A stretch of DNA of 64,000 bases, from contig CAZFKZ010000004.1 of the NCBI GenBank assembly GCA_964519035.1, positions 1 through 64,000 on the forward strand, in the 5' to 3' direction. Position numbers and translations under genes: made by a program. The DNA is from CAJJBL01 sp964519035 (GTDB lineage: Bacteria > Pseudomonadota > Alphaproteobacteria > Puniceispirillales > Marisalimonadaceae). The notes under the pieces are model-generated. The model saw only the letters and a program-made list of their open reading frames with translations, was not told the DNA's origin and ran no database searches. Of the stretch, positions 26,594 to 36,160 are shown piece by piece (within the stretch, counting starts at the first letter, position 1; every line of letters starts with the position of its first letter).

Positions 26594-27565
26594 ATGAAAG
26601 CGGTATTAGTAGCCAAAAATGGGATTGAAATTATTGATGTTCAAATACCTGAACCTAAAAGTAATGAAGTGTTGGTTAAAGTTTTTGCATGTGGGTTAAA
26701 TAGAGCAGATTTGATGGTTGCTGATGGAGGAGTTCATGGTTCCTCTGGAGGGTCTGGTACTATTGTAGGAATGGAATTTTCGGGTGAGGTTATTAATTTT
26801 GGTAGTGATGTAAATGGTTTATCAATTGGAGATAGAGTCATGTGTTCAGGTTCTTCAGCTTGGGCAGAATTTGCAGTTGCGGACTGGGGCAGAGTTATTA
26901 AAATACCAGATAATAATATGGATTTTAACACTGCATGCACTTATCCAATTGCTTTAGGAACAATGCATAATGCTATTATTACAACAGGACAATTCACTAA
27001 AGGACAATCAATTTTAATTCAAGGGGCTAGCTCTGGTGTGGGAATAATGGGTTTGCAAATTGCTAAATATATGGAAGGCAAAACTATTATAGGAACTTCA
27101 ACTAAAACCGAGAAATATGATAAATTAAAACAAATGGGCGCTGATATTATTTTAAATTCAAAAGATCCTAGTTGGGTAGAGGAAGTTTTGGAATTAACCA
27201 ATGGTAAGGGTGTTGATTTAATAATCGATCAACTGTCTGGTTATACGGTGAATCAAAATATGTCTGCTACGAAGGTTAAAGGAAACATTGTAAACGTTGG
27301 GAGACTTGCAGGTAGTCAAACAGATTTTAATTGTGACCTTCATGCATTGAGGAGAATAAATTACAGAGGTGTCACGTTTAGAACTCGCTCTTTAGACGAA
27401 GTTAGAAAAGTATATTTGGATATGTGGAACGATTTTAGTGCTCCTGTTATTGAAAAAAAGCTTCTACTACCTATTGAAAAGGTATTTGATTTTGATAACG
27501 TTAAGGAAGCTTTATCATACATGAGAGAAAATAAGCACTTTGGAAAATTAGTTTTAAAATTATAA
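26594..27565 (+). CDS. Zinc-independent MDR/quinone oxidoreductase-like protein
   Basis: ATG at 26594 with AAGGAGA 5 bases upstream gives 323 residues; a TTG one codon earlier sits too close to the ribosome-binding site. GroES-like N-terminus (ACGLNRADLMVADG) and a nucleotide-binding fold with QGASSGVGIMGLQIAKY identify a medium-chain NADPH dehydrogenase/reductase of the quinone-oxidoreductase group. The structural zinc cysteine cluster is absent. It is third in the operon, 35 bp after the aldolase, and may reduce an enone or aldehyde released in the pathway. Confidence 0.88.
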   Translation: MKAVLVAKNGIEIIDVQIPEPKSNEVLVKVFACGLNRADLMVADGGVHGSSGGSGTIVGMEFSGEVINFGSDVNGLSIGDRVMCSGSSAWAEFAVADWGRVIKIPDNNMDFNTACTYPIALGTMHNAIITTGQFTKGQSILIQGASSGVGIMGLQIAKYMEGKTIIGTSTKTEKYDKLKQMGADIILNSKDPSWVEEVLELTNGKGVDLIIDQLSGYTVNQNMSATKVKGNIVNVGRLAGSQTDFNCDLHALRRINYRGVTFRTRSLDEVRKVYLDMWNDFSAPVIEKKLLLPIEKVFDFDNVKEALSYMRENKHFGKLVLKL

Positions 27566-27575
27566 AGTTTTCATT

Positions 27576-28319
27576 ATGATTTCTGATCCAATTATAATAT
27601 TTGCAATTGTGATTGCTTTTGCATTGGGTGGCATCTTAAAAGGTGCTACTGGAGCTGGAGCTCCTATTATTACAATTCCAGTTATGGCAGCTTTTTATGA
27701 CGTTAGAATTGCAGTTATAATAATGGTTATTCCTAATTTTATAACTAATATTGGGCAATTGTATCAATATAGAAAAACTATTCTACCTCTTTTTTTTACA
27801 AGTTCATTTGCTTTAGGTGGAGGCTTAGGTGCTTTTCTAGGAACCGTTTTATTAGTTCACTTACCTATAAAAATTTTAACATTGTCAGTGGCAACTATAG
27901 TAATTATATATATATTTCTAAAATTAGCTGTCCCATCATGGAAATTAAATTACTACAAGGCTAAAAAGTTAGTTTTTTTAATGGGAACAGGTGGAGGAAT
28001 ACTCCAAGGCTCTGCAGGATTATCGGCCCCCATTTCTATAACTTTTTTAAATTCAATGAAGTTAGATAGAAACCAGTTTATTCCTACGATATCTGTGTAC
28101 TTTGGAGTAATGTCTATATTTCAAATGCCTACTTTATATTATTATGATTTTATTAATTTAGAAAACGTTGTTATAAGTTGTGTTTCTACCGGTATATTAA
28201 TGGCTTTTATGCCCTTAGGGTCATGGATAGCTAAAAGCGTTACAAAAGAAAGTTTTGATAAACTTACTTTAATTCTGCTTGCTTTTATTGCGATCAGAAT
28301 TATTTATTTAAACTATTAA
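27576..28319 (+). CDS. TauE/SafE family membrane exporter
   Basis: This 247-residue integral membrane protein has about eight hydrophobic segments and the two-repeat layout of TauE/SafE permeases (GGILKGATGAGAPIITIPVM near residue 18 and GGGILQGSAGLSAPISITFL in the second half). The family is linked to export or uptake of sulfonates, sulfoacetate and other organic anions. It is the last gene of the operon, 10 bp after the oxidoreductase, so it probably moves the pathway's acid. It converges with the FecR-like gene with 8 bp between stops. Confidence 0.87.
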   Translation: MISDPIIIFAIVIAFALGGILKGATGAGAPIITIPVMAAFYDVRIAVIIMVIPNFITNIGQLYQYRKTILPLFFTSSFALGGGLGAFLGTVLLVHLPIKILTLSVATIVIIYIFLKLAVPSWKLNYYKAKKLVFLMGTGGGILQGSAGLSAPISITFLNSMKLDRNQFIPTISVYFGVMSIFQMPTLYYYDFINLENVVISCVSTGILMAFMPLGSWIAKSVTKESFDKLTLILLAFIAIRIIYLNY

Positions 28320-28327
28320 ACATACAC

Positions 28328-29008
28328 TTACTGGTTTCCACAAATTAATCTCCCATTATGTGATGAACATTTATATCTAAGAGATTTGTTTATCTTGTTA
28401 ATGTGTTTTTTAGTCATTTCAGGAAGACAATCTTGTAAGAAACTTGGCTTAAGTTTATTGTACTTAGAGATTGGATCTACTTCTTTTAAAAAACCATTCT
28501 TGGTTATTTTGTAATTAGAATAAGGTAAAATATCAATTTGGTTAATTTTTTTTGGATGTATTTTTAATACTTTATTAAAGTTAAAAATCTCCAAATCTTT
28601 GTTTTTAGAAAAAACAAAATCACTGTTAAGCTTATATATATTATATGAATTAAAATTAAAATTGTAAGAAATATTCTTATTAGGTTTTACTGAAAAAAAT
28701 ATATTACCTTTTAACAATGTAAAATTTACATTTTTTTGATCTATTGTAATATTGATTTTTAAGGATGATTGATTTGACAAACAAATTTTAGTCTTGTCTT
28801 TGAAAATCATAATTGCAGGTAATTCATTAGATTTTAAATAATCACCATTTTTGAGAATGGTATCTATATTCAATCGATTCCTTTTTCCATAAATATCTAA
28901 GATATTTATGGGGTTTTGAAATGATAATAATTTAATCTTGTTTGAAGAAAAAGCGGGTGTAAAAGAATAAGCAATTATTGAAATGGCTATTAATAATTTA
29001 GAAAACAT
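28328..29008 (-). CDS. Secreted FecR-domain-like protein
   Basis: This 226-residue protein has a probable signal peptide (MFSKLLIAISIIAYSFTPAFS). Residues 45-115 fit the FecR domain pattern: a GDYLKSNELPAIMIF strand, then FKDKTKICLSNQSSLKI and the LLKGNIFFSVKP strand. Three cysteines near the C-terminus (DC, KC, IC) could form disulfides. FecR proteins normally transduce signals to ECF sigma factors, but no sigma factor or TonB receptor is adjacent and there is no N-terminal anti-sigma helix. A free periplasmic FecR-like protein is the best description; the function is unknown. Confidence 0.6.
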   Translation of the reverse strand: MFSKLLIAISIIAYSFTPAFSSNKIKLLSFQNPINILDIYGKRNRLNIDTILKNGDYLKSNELPAIMIFKDKTKICLSNQSSLKINITIDQKNVNFTLLKGNIFFSVKPNKNISYNFNFNSYNIYKLNSDFVFSKNKDLEIFNFNKVLKIHPKKINQIDILPYSNYKITKNGFLKEVDPISKYNKLKPSFLQDCLPEMTKKHINKINKSLRYKCSSHNGRLICGNQ

Positions 29009-29038
29009 TTAACCATCATAATTTTTTAAATAAATTTA

Positions 29039-29071
29039 ATTAGACAGCTAAAATGTCCTTAGCTGTCTAAT
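29039..29071 (-). terminator. Intrinsic terminator after the BMP-type ABC operon
   Basis: A perfect 13-bp inverted repeat has arms at 29039-29051 and 29059-29071 (the core TAGACAGCTAA pairs with TTAGCTGTCTA), with a 7-base loop. It lies 15 bp beyond the binding-protein stop codon and 31 bp before the FecR-like gene. On the minus strand it is followed by a T/A-rich tract. It separates the transporter from the FecR-like gene. Confidence 0.75.
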
Positions 29072-29085
29072 GATTTAATAAATTC

Positions 29086-30207
29086 TTAACCAGGTATTTT
29101 CCCATTAACACCTTTAAGATAATAATTCATTCCCCAAAGAGCACGATCATCAAGTGTTTTTCCAGCTGGGATAATTTGTTTTCCTGTATTATCTTCTAGT
29201 GGACCAGCAAAAATATTAATTTTTCCAGATTTGATATCATTTAAAGTGGTCATTGCCTTTTTAGCAACATTTGCAGGCATATTATTAAATTTTGATATTG
29301 TTAACATATCAGATTTTAAACCACCCCAAGTATTCCCACCCCAGTGATCTGGAGCTTCACCTGTGTTCCATTTTTTATTCCTTAAAGCTTCAATTTTTTT
29401 AATATAATAAGGCCCCCAATTATTTATTGAAGCAAACATCTGAGCCTTTGGTGCAAAGGTAGACATGTCAGTAGATTGACCAAAACCTAAAACGCCTTTT
29501 TTTTCAGCAATTTGAAGGATAGCTGGTGAATCAGTATGTTGTGCTAATATGTCTGCACCCTCAGCAATATGAACTTTAGCGGCATCTGCTTCTTTTACTG
29601 GGTCATACCAAGTATTCGCCCATATAACCGAAATAGAAGCTTTTTCATTAACGGATCTTAAACCTTGAGCAAACGCATTTATACCCATAATAACTTCTGA
29701 TATAGGATAAGCGCCTACATAACCGATTTTATTTGTTTTAGTCATTAAACCTGCTACGACCCCTTGAAGATACCTGCCCTCGTAGAAGCGGATATTTCCT
29801 GTAGCTAAATTTTTAGTTCGCTTATATCCTGTCATATGCTCAAATTTAATATTTGGGAATTCTTTAGCGACCTTTAAAGTAGGCTCCATATAACCAAAAG
29901 AAGTTGTAAAAATAATTTCATTGCCTTGCTTAGCAAGCTCTCTTATAACTCTTGTTGCATCAGGTCCTTCTGGCACATTTTCTATTACAGATGTTTTAAC
30001 ATTGTCTCCGAAATGTTTTTTTACCATTAGTCTTGCTAGTTCATGAGCATATGTCCAACCATGATCACCTGGTGTTGTTAAATAAACAAACCCAACTTTA
30101 GTTGGTTTTTCAGAATGGTTAGATGCAAAAGTACTATTATTTAAAATTAAGAATGAGATTGCACTAAGTGCAAAGATAGAAAAGAGACGGAAACAATTTG
30201 TTAGCAT
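29086..30207 (-). CDS. BMP-family ABC transporter substrate-binding protein
   Basis: The start at 30207 is supported by AGGAG 6 bases upstream and by an immediate signal peptide (MLTNCFRLFSIFALSAIS..NSTFA); an ATG 18 codons further upstream would bury it. The 373-residue protein has the basic membrane protein/PnrA fold: GFVYLTTPGDHGWTYAHE at the N-terminus, then VGYVGAYPISEVIMGINAFAQG. BMP-type receptors bind purine nucleosides or related compounds. It is the last gene of a complete importer set (ATPase, two permeases, receptor) and is followed by a strong hairpin. Confidence 0.92.
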   Translation of the reverse strand: MLTNCFRLFSIFALSAISFLILNNSTFASNHSEKPTKVGFVYLTTPGDHGWTYAHELARLMVKKHFGDNVKTSVIENVPEGPDATRVIRELAKQGNEIIFTTSFGYMEPTLKVAKEFPNIKFEHMTGYKRTKNLATGNIRFYEGRYLQGVVAGLMTKTNKIGYVGAYPISEVIMGINAFAQGLRSVNEKASISVIWANTWYDPVKEADAAKVHIAEGADILAQHTDSPAILQIAEKKGVLGFGQSTDMSTFAPKAQMFASINNWGPYYIKKIEALRNKKWNTGEAPDHWGGNTWGGLKSDMLTISKFNNMPANVAKKAMTTLNDIKSGKINIFAGPLEDNTGKQIIPAGKTLDDRALWGMNYYLKGVNGKIPG

Positions 30208-30315
30208 TATATTACTCCTATATTTATAAAAAAACCTTAAAGTGAATCTCTGAAATAACAACCAAAAAAGCAGATGATTTAAAAAAAATATAAAATTGTT
30301 TTATTTTTAATCACT

Positions 30316-31227
30316 TTATTGAGTATCAAAAAATGGTTTTCCAAGTGATGCCGGAACAAGATTTTTATTTTTAGTTAATCTTCCTGAAATTATTGTTAAG
30401 GCTATGATTGTAGCAATATATGGCATCATTGATAAAACTTGTGATGGAATAGGCCATCCTCTAGCTTGACCCACTAGTTGAGCAATTGTTATGCCACCAA
30501 AAATTAAAGCACCAACTATTAATCGCCACGGGATCCAAGACGCAAATACAACTAATGCTAATGCTATCCAACCTCTTCCCGCAGTCATTCCTTCAGACCA
30601 ATGAGGTGTTAAAACCAATGGTATGTAAGCCCCTCCTAACCCAGCGCACATTCCACCAAAACAAGTTGCCAACCATCTTATTTTTTTAACACTATAACCT
30701 ATAGAATGAGCATTATTGTGATCGTCACCAACAGCTCTTAAAACTATTCCAAGTTTAGAAGAATTTAAGAAGAATGTAATCAAAATTACTATAATAACAG
30801 CTAAGTATGCAATTATATCCTGTTTAAATAAAATATCTCCTATAATAGGAATTTCAGAAAATAAATAAATATCTATTTTAGGTAAAGAAGGTATTGTTTT
30901 GCCTACAAGTGGAGCTCCAGCTAAACCTGAAAAGCCAGTTGCAAAAATAGTTAAACCAAGTCCTGTAGCTACTTGATTTGTCATAAAGTTTATTGCAAAG
31001 ATTGAAAAAACAGCTGCCATTAAAATACCACTGATTCCACCCGCAATGACACCGAAATAAGGATTTTCTAACCATAAAACAGCTCCTAAGGCGCCAACAG
31101 CTCCACTAAGCATCATGCCTTCTACGCCAAGGTTTAAAACACCGCTTTTTTCAGTGATTAGTTCTCCTGAAGCTGCCAATAAAAGTGGTATCGAAGTGGC
31201 AATAATAGTCAAAATCAAAGCGTCCAT
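30316..31227 (-). CDS. ABC transporter permease (BMP/nucleoside type)
   Basis: This 303-residue integral membrane protein of the branched-chain/sugar permease family has about nine transmembrane segments. The conserved SGELITEKSGVLNLGVEGMM stretch is near residue 20 and RAVGDDHNNAHSIGYSVKKI in the middle contacts the ATPase. It lies 3 bp after the partner permease and 108 bp before the receptor gene. Homologous permeases (YufQ/NupQ type) import nucleosides. Confidence 0.92.
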   Translation of the reverse strand: MDALILTIIATSIPLLLAASGELITEKSGVLNLGVEGMMLSGAVGALGAVLWLENPYFGVIAGGISGILMAAVFSIFAINFMTNQVATGLGLTIFATGFSGLAGAPLVGKTIPSLPKIDIYLFSEIPIIGDILFKQDIIAYLAVIIVILITFFLNSSKLGIVLRAVGDDHNNAHSIGYSVKKIRWLATCFGGMCAGLGGAYIPLVLTPHWSEGMTAGRGWIALALVVFASWIPWRLIVGALIFGGITIAQLVGQARGWPIPSQVLSMMPYIATIIALTIISGRLTKNKNLVPASLGKPFFDTQ

Positions 31228-31230
31228 AGT

Positions 31231-32313
31231 TTATTTATCCTTATGTCCTTTCCAAGCTATTTGGTATTTTTGAAGAGTTTCACCAGTTAGTAAAAAAAAT
31301 AATAATATTCCTTCAAATAATCCTGTTACAACTTTTGGAATTCCAATAGCCATTTGAGCATTATCAGCTCCTAACTTTACTGTAGCAATAATGATACCCG
31401 CAAAAATAATTCCTATTGGATTTAATCTCCCAAGAAAAGCAACAATAATAGCTGTGAAACCATATCCAAAAGAAATTTCTGGTTGAAGTTGTCCCATATT
31501 AGCTGAAACTTCAATCACTCCAGCAACACCAGCTAATCCACCAGATATTATTAGAACAGTCATTGTAATTTTTTGTTCGTTAAAACCAGCAAACTTTAAT
31601 GCTCTTGGTGCAGAACCAAGTACACTTATTTTAAATCCTAATAATGTTTTATTAACTAAAACCCAAGAAATAGGCACAATAATAAAAATCATTAAAACAC
31701 CATAATGAAGTTGTCCAAGAAAACCTACGCCAGGAATTAGTATCTTATTAATTAAGGCACCTTCTGGGTAAGGCTTGGTCAAAGGAAAACCAAAACTCAT
31801 TGGATCTCTGAGAGGACCTCTCACTATTAAATCTATTAATAACATTGCCACGTAGACTAACATTAAACTGACTAAAATTTCGTTTACGTTTAATTTAGTT
31901 TTTAAAATACCAGGAATAAATGCCCATAAGGCACCACCTAAAAAACCAAAAATTATCATTATGAAAATTAAGAAGTGACTTTCAGTTTCAGGGAACATTA
32001 GACCAAAAGAGCCTGCTAAAAGTGCTCCAGTAATAAATTGTCCTTCTGCTCCTATATTCCAAATATTTGCCCTAAAACAGAACATTAAACCAGTGGCTAT
32101 AATTATTAATGGACATGCCTTAACAAAAATATCGCTAACTCTGTCAACCCTGGAAAAAGGTGAAATAAAGATATGATATAGAGTTTCAACTGGATTATAT
32201 CCAAGTAGTGAAAATATAAGTGTCCCTATAATAATAGTTAAAGATATAGATAAAATTGGAGCAATAATCATCCAATTTTTTGAAATTTTATTCCTAGGTG
32301 TAAATGTAATCAT
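31231..32313 (-). CDS. ABC transporter permease (BMP/nucleoside type)
   Basis: This 360-residue membrane protein is the second permease of the pair, corresponding to the YufP/NupP type, with a longer N-terminal part. Identifying segments are FCFRANIWNIGAEGQFITGALLAG and the ATPase-contact loop GSAPRALKFAGFNEQKI. Its start codon overlaps the ATPase stop by one base, so the two are translationally coupled. Confidence 0.92.
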   Translation of the reverse strand: MITFTPRNKISKNWMIIAPILSISLTIIIGTLIFSLLGYNPVETLYHIFISPFSRVDRVSDIFVKACPLIIIATGLMFCFRANIWNIGAEGQFITGALLAGSFGLMFPETESHFLIFIMIIFGFLGGALWAFIPGILKTKLNVNEILVSLMLVYVAMLLIDLIVRGPLRDPMSFGFPLTKPYPEGALINKILIPGVGFLGQLHYGVLMIFIIVPISWVLVNKTLLGFKISVLGSAPRALKFAGFNEQKITMTVLIISGGLAGVAGVIEVSANMGQLQPEISFGYGFTAIIVAFLGRLNPIGIIFAGIIIATVKLGADNAQMAIGIPKVVTGLFEGILLFFLLTGETLQKYQIAWKGHKDK

Positions 32314-33872
32314 TAATTTTGCTTAATATTATTTCTATAATTAGAATTAGAGCTCATCAAAAGTCCTATGTCGCTAGCTGAAATATTTTGTATAGGCTTT
32401 ATCTCACTAAGAGAACCATTATTTATTACACATATTTTATCAGATAATTGAAAAATTTCTTCTAAATCTTGGCTTATTAAAACAACTGCTTTACCATCAT
32501 TAGCAATATTGATTAACTTTTGTCTTATTGATGTTGCTGCACCAATATCCACACCCCAAGTTGGCTGAGAAAAAATTGCAACACTTGGGTTAGATGCTAA
32601 TGATCTTCCTAAAATAAATTTTTGTAAATTACCTCCAGATAATTGATTTGCCAAAGGATTTGATTCTGGACATCTTACATCATTATCTTCTATAATTTTT
32701 TTACTTTCAACCAAGCTATCAGTAGGATTTATAAATAACTGAGAAAAAAAATTTCTGTTTTTAAAATATTTATAATAATAAGTTAAAAAAACATTCTCAT
32801 TTAATTTAAGGCCAGGGACTGATGCATGATAATTTCTTTCTTCAGGTATAGTTTCTATTCCTTTTTCTCTTCGTGAGTGAACGTTCATTTTTCCTATTGG
32901 TTTATTATTGAATAAAATATCATTGTCGTTTTGACAGACTATTTCCCCAGTCAGCATTTGCATTAACTCAACTTGACCATTTCCTGCAATGCCTGCAATG
33001 CCAAGTATTTCACCATAATTTATCTCTGCAATTATATTATTTAATGAAGTTCCAAAAGGAGTTTGTTTTTCTTTATTCAAACCATTAATTCTTAGGGCAA
33101 TTTTATTAGTATTATTTTTCTGATACTCTTTTTTTAACTTAACTATTTCTTTTCCAACCATTATTTCAGCAAGAGCAGTTGTTGTTGTAGATTTGGCTTC
33201 AATAGTAGAAATAACATTGCCAGCTTTTAAAACAGTTACTTGATCAGCCAACTCTATTATTTCTTCTAATTTATGACTTATATATAAAATTGAACAACCT
33301 GATTTAGACAGCTTTTTCAATATTTTAAATAAGCTAATGATTTCTTGAGGGGTAAGGACAGACGTAGGTTCATCCATAATTAATAATTTAGGATTTTGCA
33401 TTAAACATCTTATAATTTCAACTCTCTGTTGTTCACCAACAGATAATTCACTAACTTGTTTAAGGGGATCGATTGATAATTCCCATTTTTGAGAAAGATC
33501 AGAAATATCAATTATTAATTGTTTAAAACTAACTTTATGATCTAAAGCGATTAATATATTTTCAGCAACATTTAAAGATGGAAACAAAGAAAAATGTTGA
33601 AAAACCATGCCTATACCATTGCTTCTAGCAGAGTTAGGTGAAGAGATAGTTACTTTTTTATTATTGATCTCTATTATTCCAGAATCGGGTGTTAGTACTC
33701 CATAAAATATTTTTACTAGAGTAGATTTTCCAGCACCATTCTCACCTAATAAAGCGTGTATTTCACCTTTAGAGATAGATAGATCAATTTCATTGTTAGC
33801 TTTGAATTCACCAAATTGTTTACTGATTTTAGAGGCTTTAAAAAGAATCTCTAGCTCTTTTCTTTTCGCCAT
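32313..33872 (-). CDS. ABC transporter ATPase, tandem nucleotide-binding domains
   Basis: This 519-residue protein contains two fused ATPase domains, as in sugar and nucleoside importers (NupO/MglA type). Domain 1 has Walker A GENGAGKST, signature LSVGEQQRVEI and Walker B LLIMDEPTSVL. Domain 2 has a degenerate Walker A (GIAGNGQVEL) and signature LSGGNLQKFILGR with an unusual IFSQPTWGVD in place of the Walker B DEPT. Domain 2 degeneracy is typical of this family. It is the first gene of the importer and starts 48 bp after the end of the TRAP operon, which could read through. Confidence 0.93.
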   Translation of the reverse strand: MAKRKELEILFKASKISKQFGEFKANNEIDLSISKGEIHALLGENGAGKSTLVKIFYGVLTPDSGIIEINNKKVTISSPNSARSNGIGMVFQHFSLFPSLNVAENILIALDHKVSFKQLIIDISDLSQKWELSIDPLKQVSELSVGEQQRVEIIRCLMQNPKLLIMDEPTSVLTPQEIISLFKILKKLSKSGCSILYISHKLEEIIELADQVTVLKAGNVISTIEAKSTTTTALAEIMVGKEIVKLKKEYQKNNTNKIALRINGLNKEKQTPFGTSLNNIIAEINYGEILGIAGIAGNGQVELMQMLTGEIVCQNDNDILFNNKPIGKMNVHSRREKGIETIPEERNYHASVPGLKLNENVFLTYYYKYFKNRNFFSQLFINPTDSLVESKKIIEDNDVRCPESNPLANQLSGGNLQKFILGRSLASNPSVAIFSQPTWGVDIGAATSIRQKLINIANDGKAVVLISQDLEEIFQLSDKICVINNGSLSEIKPIQNISASDIGLLMSSNSNYRNNIKQN

Positions 33873-33920
33873 TAGCTAAAACCTTATTGTCAAAACATAA
33901 AACTTAAACTAGATAAAATA

Positions 33921-34127
33921 TTACCATTTTTCTCTAGTCACTTGAGTACCTTTTTTATATGTTTTTAAAATAAAAGCCAATAAAATTCCTATAATTGAGA
34001 ATATTATAAAAATAAATAAATTAAATTGAGTTACATGCATATGGACTTGTCCAGGCAAAAAAACAATTATCAAAGATACTATTAAAACAACCCAGTATTT
34101 AGCGGGACCTAGAAAAATATTATTCAT
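33921..34127 (-). CDS. Small two-helix membrane protein of the TRAP operon
   Basis: A 68-residue protein overlaps the TRAP permease stop by 4 bases (ATGA), so it is translationally coupled. It has two hydrophobic segments, about residues 11-28 (YWVVLIVSLIIVFLPG) and 36-54 (NLFIFIIFSIIGILLAFIL), and a basic tail. Standard TAXI-TRAP systems consist of a receptor and one fused permease, so a third small membrane subunit is not required. It may be an accessory subunit. No family was recognised. Confidence 0.7.
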   Translation of the reverse strand: MNNIFLGPAKYWVVLIVSLIIVFLPGQVHMHVTQFNLFIFIIFSIIGILLAFILKTYKKGTQVTREKW

Positions 34128-36133
34128 GATTTTACCCTTGATAATTCTTGTTTATTAGGCATGAGATAGAGACTAATTAGAAAAACTAATCCAATTCCAT
34201 TTATAGCAAAGCCTGAAAAACCCATAAAGTTAATTAGTGGAGGTATTAAAAGTAACAAAGATGCAATTAGTGCGATTAATCTCTTTGAAAATGATAATGC
34301 TCCTTTAAGCCATCCTTCTAGTCCAAGTGTCATTGCCCAATAGGCTGCTAAGACAGAAATTAAGCTATATAAGCTAATCAAAATTGGACCTTGTAATAAT
34401 AGTGAAGGATTATAGACAAATGCAAAAGGTACTATGTATTTAGCTATTCCAACTTTACTTGACTCAAAAGCTGTGGCCATGGGGGGTGACTTTGCAATGG
34501 CTGCTCCTGCAAAAGATGCTAATGCCACTGGAGGTGTAATTGACGATACAACTCCAAAATAAAATGCAAACATGTGTGCCGCTACTGGAAGAATACCGGC
34601 TTTAACAAGCGATGGAACTATCAAAGCTGCAACTGTTATATACACTGCAGTGGTTGTCATACCCATTCCTAGGATAATAGCGGCGACAGCTGTTAAACAT
34701 AATAGAGGGAATAAGTTTCCACCTGATAAATCTATAACAGATTGTGTAAATTTTAATCCTAATCCAGACACAAAGACTGAACCTATAATAACACCAGCGC
34801 AAGCGCATGCTATAGTAACAGGGACAGTTGATTTAATCCCAGCTTCAAAGGCACTTAAAATATCAACTACTGACATTCTAGTTTTAGCTTTTAAAAAACT
34901 AAGTAATATTACAGATACAATACTCCAAAAACCTGCTGTCATTGCAGTATAGCCTATAATAAGAAGTCCTATTAATACCCCTAAAGATATTAGCATATGC
35001 CATCCATCTTTAAGAACTTCAAAAACATTAGGTAATCGTGACTTATCAATTTTCTCAATACCATGTTTTTCTGCTTCAACATGGACCATGAAATATATAG
35101 TAGCAAAATATAAAAAAGCAGGAATAATTGCTGCTAAAATAACGAAAGAATATGATGACTCTAGAAACTCTGCCATTATAAATGCTGCAGCACCCATAAT
35201 TGGAGGTGTTATTTGTCCACCAGAAGATGCGCAAGCCTCAACCGCTGCAGCAAATCTTGGTCGATAGCCATAATTTTTCATTAAAGGAATGGTAAATGAA
35301 CCAGTTGTAACAACATTAGCTACTGCTGATCCATATACTGTTCCCGTCATTCCTGAAGCTACAACAGCGGCTTTAGCGGGGCCACCAACTCTATGACCAG
35401 TTAAAGCAACTGCAAGATCTACAAAAAATCTACCAACACCTGATCTAATCAGAATACTTCCAAAAATAATAAAAAGAACTATATAAGTTGATGCAACATA
35501 AAGTGGAATTCCAAAAATACCATCAGATGTCATAAAAAGAGTATCAATAAACTTGTTGAAGCGTGTAGGCGGGCCATAAAAAAAACCAAAAAATTTATCT
35601 GCATATAATGCGTGTATTACAAAAAAGCCTGCCACAAAAACCATCGCCCAACCCACGGTTCTTCTAGTTGCATCAAATAATAGTATCATAAAAATGGCCC
35701 CAACTAATATATCGCCAGGGTCTTTATCACCATATCTAAGGTTGAAAGCTTCAATATCCCAAATAGTCCAAGCTTGAACAAATAGAATTAAGATTATAAT
35801 TGCTATGTCAGTTATAAAACCGCCCATTCTAAGATAATTATCTTTAGAGCCAGGAATTAATATTTTCTCTTTGATACTTGACCTAAACAGAGGTTTAAAA
35901 AATATTGCCAAAACCATCATTACTGAAAGATGAACTGATCTAAAAGATCTACCTTCTGGAGTTCCATAAACAGCAACATAAAGATGATATAAAGCTAAAC
36001 TTATGGATAACCATGAGCATACAACTATTATCCAGTAAGTGAGTGACTTATCTTTATTCCATAAAAGCAACTCGTCTAAAAAACTATATTCTTTTATCTC
36101 ATTATATTCTAATTTTTTTAAATTATTGCTCAT
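34124..36133 (-). CDS. TRAP transporter permease, fused small/large (4TM-12TM) subunits
   Basis: This 669-residue multi-pass membrane protein is the fused DctQM-like permease typical of TAXI systems. The N-terminal part (about residues 40-180) corresponds to the small subunit. The rest carries large-subunit motifs such as SGGQITPPIMGAAAFIMAEF, AAVVASGMTGTVYGSAVANV and SSITPPVALASFAGAAIA. The ATG at 36133 is preferred; a GTG 12 codons upstream lies inside the preceding hairpin. TRAP systems use a sodium or proton gradient to import organic acids. It is followed by the overlapping 68-residue membrane protein. Confidence 0.93.
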   Translation of the reverse strand: MSNNLKKLEYNEIKEYSFLDELLLWNKDKSLTYWIIVVCSWLSISLALYHLYVAVYGTPEGRSFRSVHLSVMMVLAIFFKPLFRSSIKEKILIPGSKDNYLRMGGFITDIAIIILILFVQAWTIWDIEAFNLRYGDKDPGDILVGAIFMILLFDATRRTVGWAMVFVAGFFVIHALYADKFFGFFYGPPTRFNKFIDTLFMTSDGIFGIPLYVASTYIVLFIIFGSILIRSGVGRFFVDLAVALTGHRVGGPAKAAVVASGMTGTVYGSAVANVVTTGSFTIPLMKNYGYRPRFAAAVEACASSGGQITPPIMGAAAFIMAEFLESSYSFVILAAIIPAFLYFATIYFMVHVEAEKHGIEKIDKSRLPNVFEVLKDGWHMLISLGVLIGLLIIGYTAMTAGFWSIVSVILLSFLKAKTRMSVVDILSAFEAGIKSTVPVTIACACAGVIIGSVFVSGLGLKFTQSVIDLSGGNLFPLLCLTAVAAIILGMGMTTTAVYITVAALIVPSLVKAGILPVAAHMFAFYFGVVSSITPPVALASFAGAAIAKSPPMATAFESSKVGIAKYIVPFAFVYNPSLLLQGPILISLYSLISVLAAYWAMTLGLEGWLKGALSFSKRLIALIASLLLLIPPLINFMGFSGFAINGIGLVFLISLYLMPNKQELSRVKS

Positions 36134-36160
36134 TTTTTTCTCATTGATGTCATTAAAATA

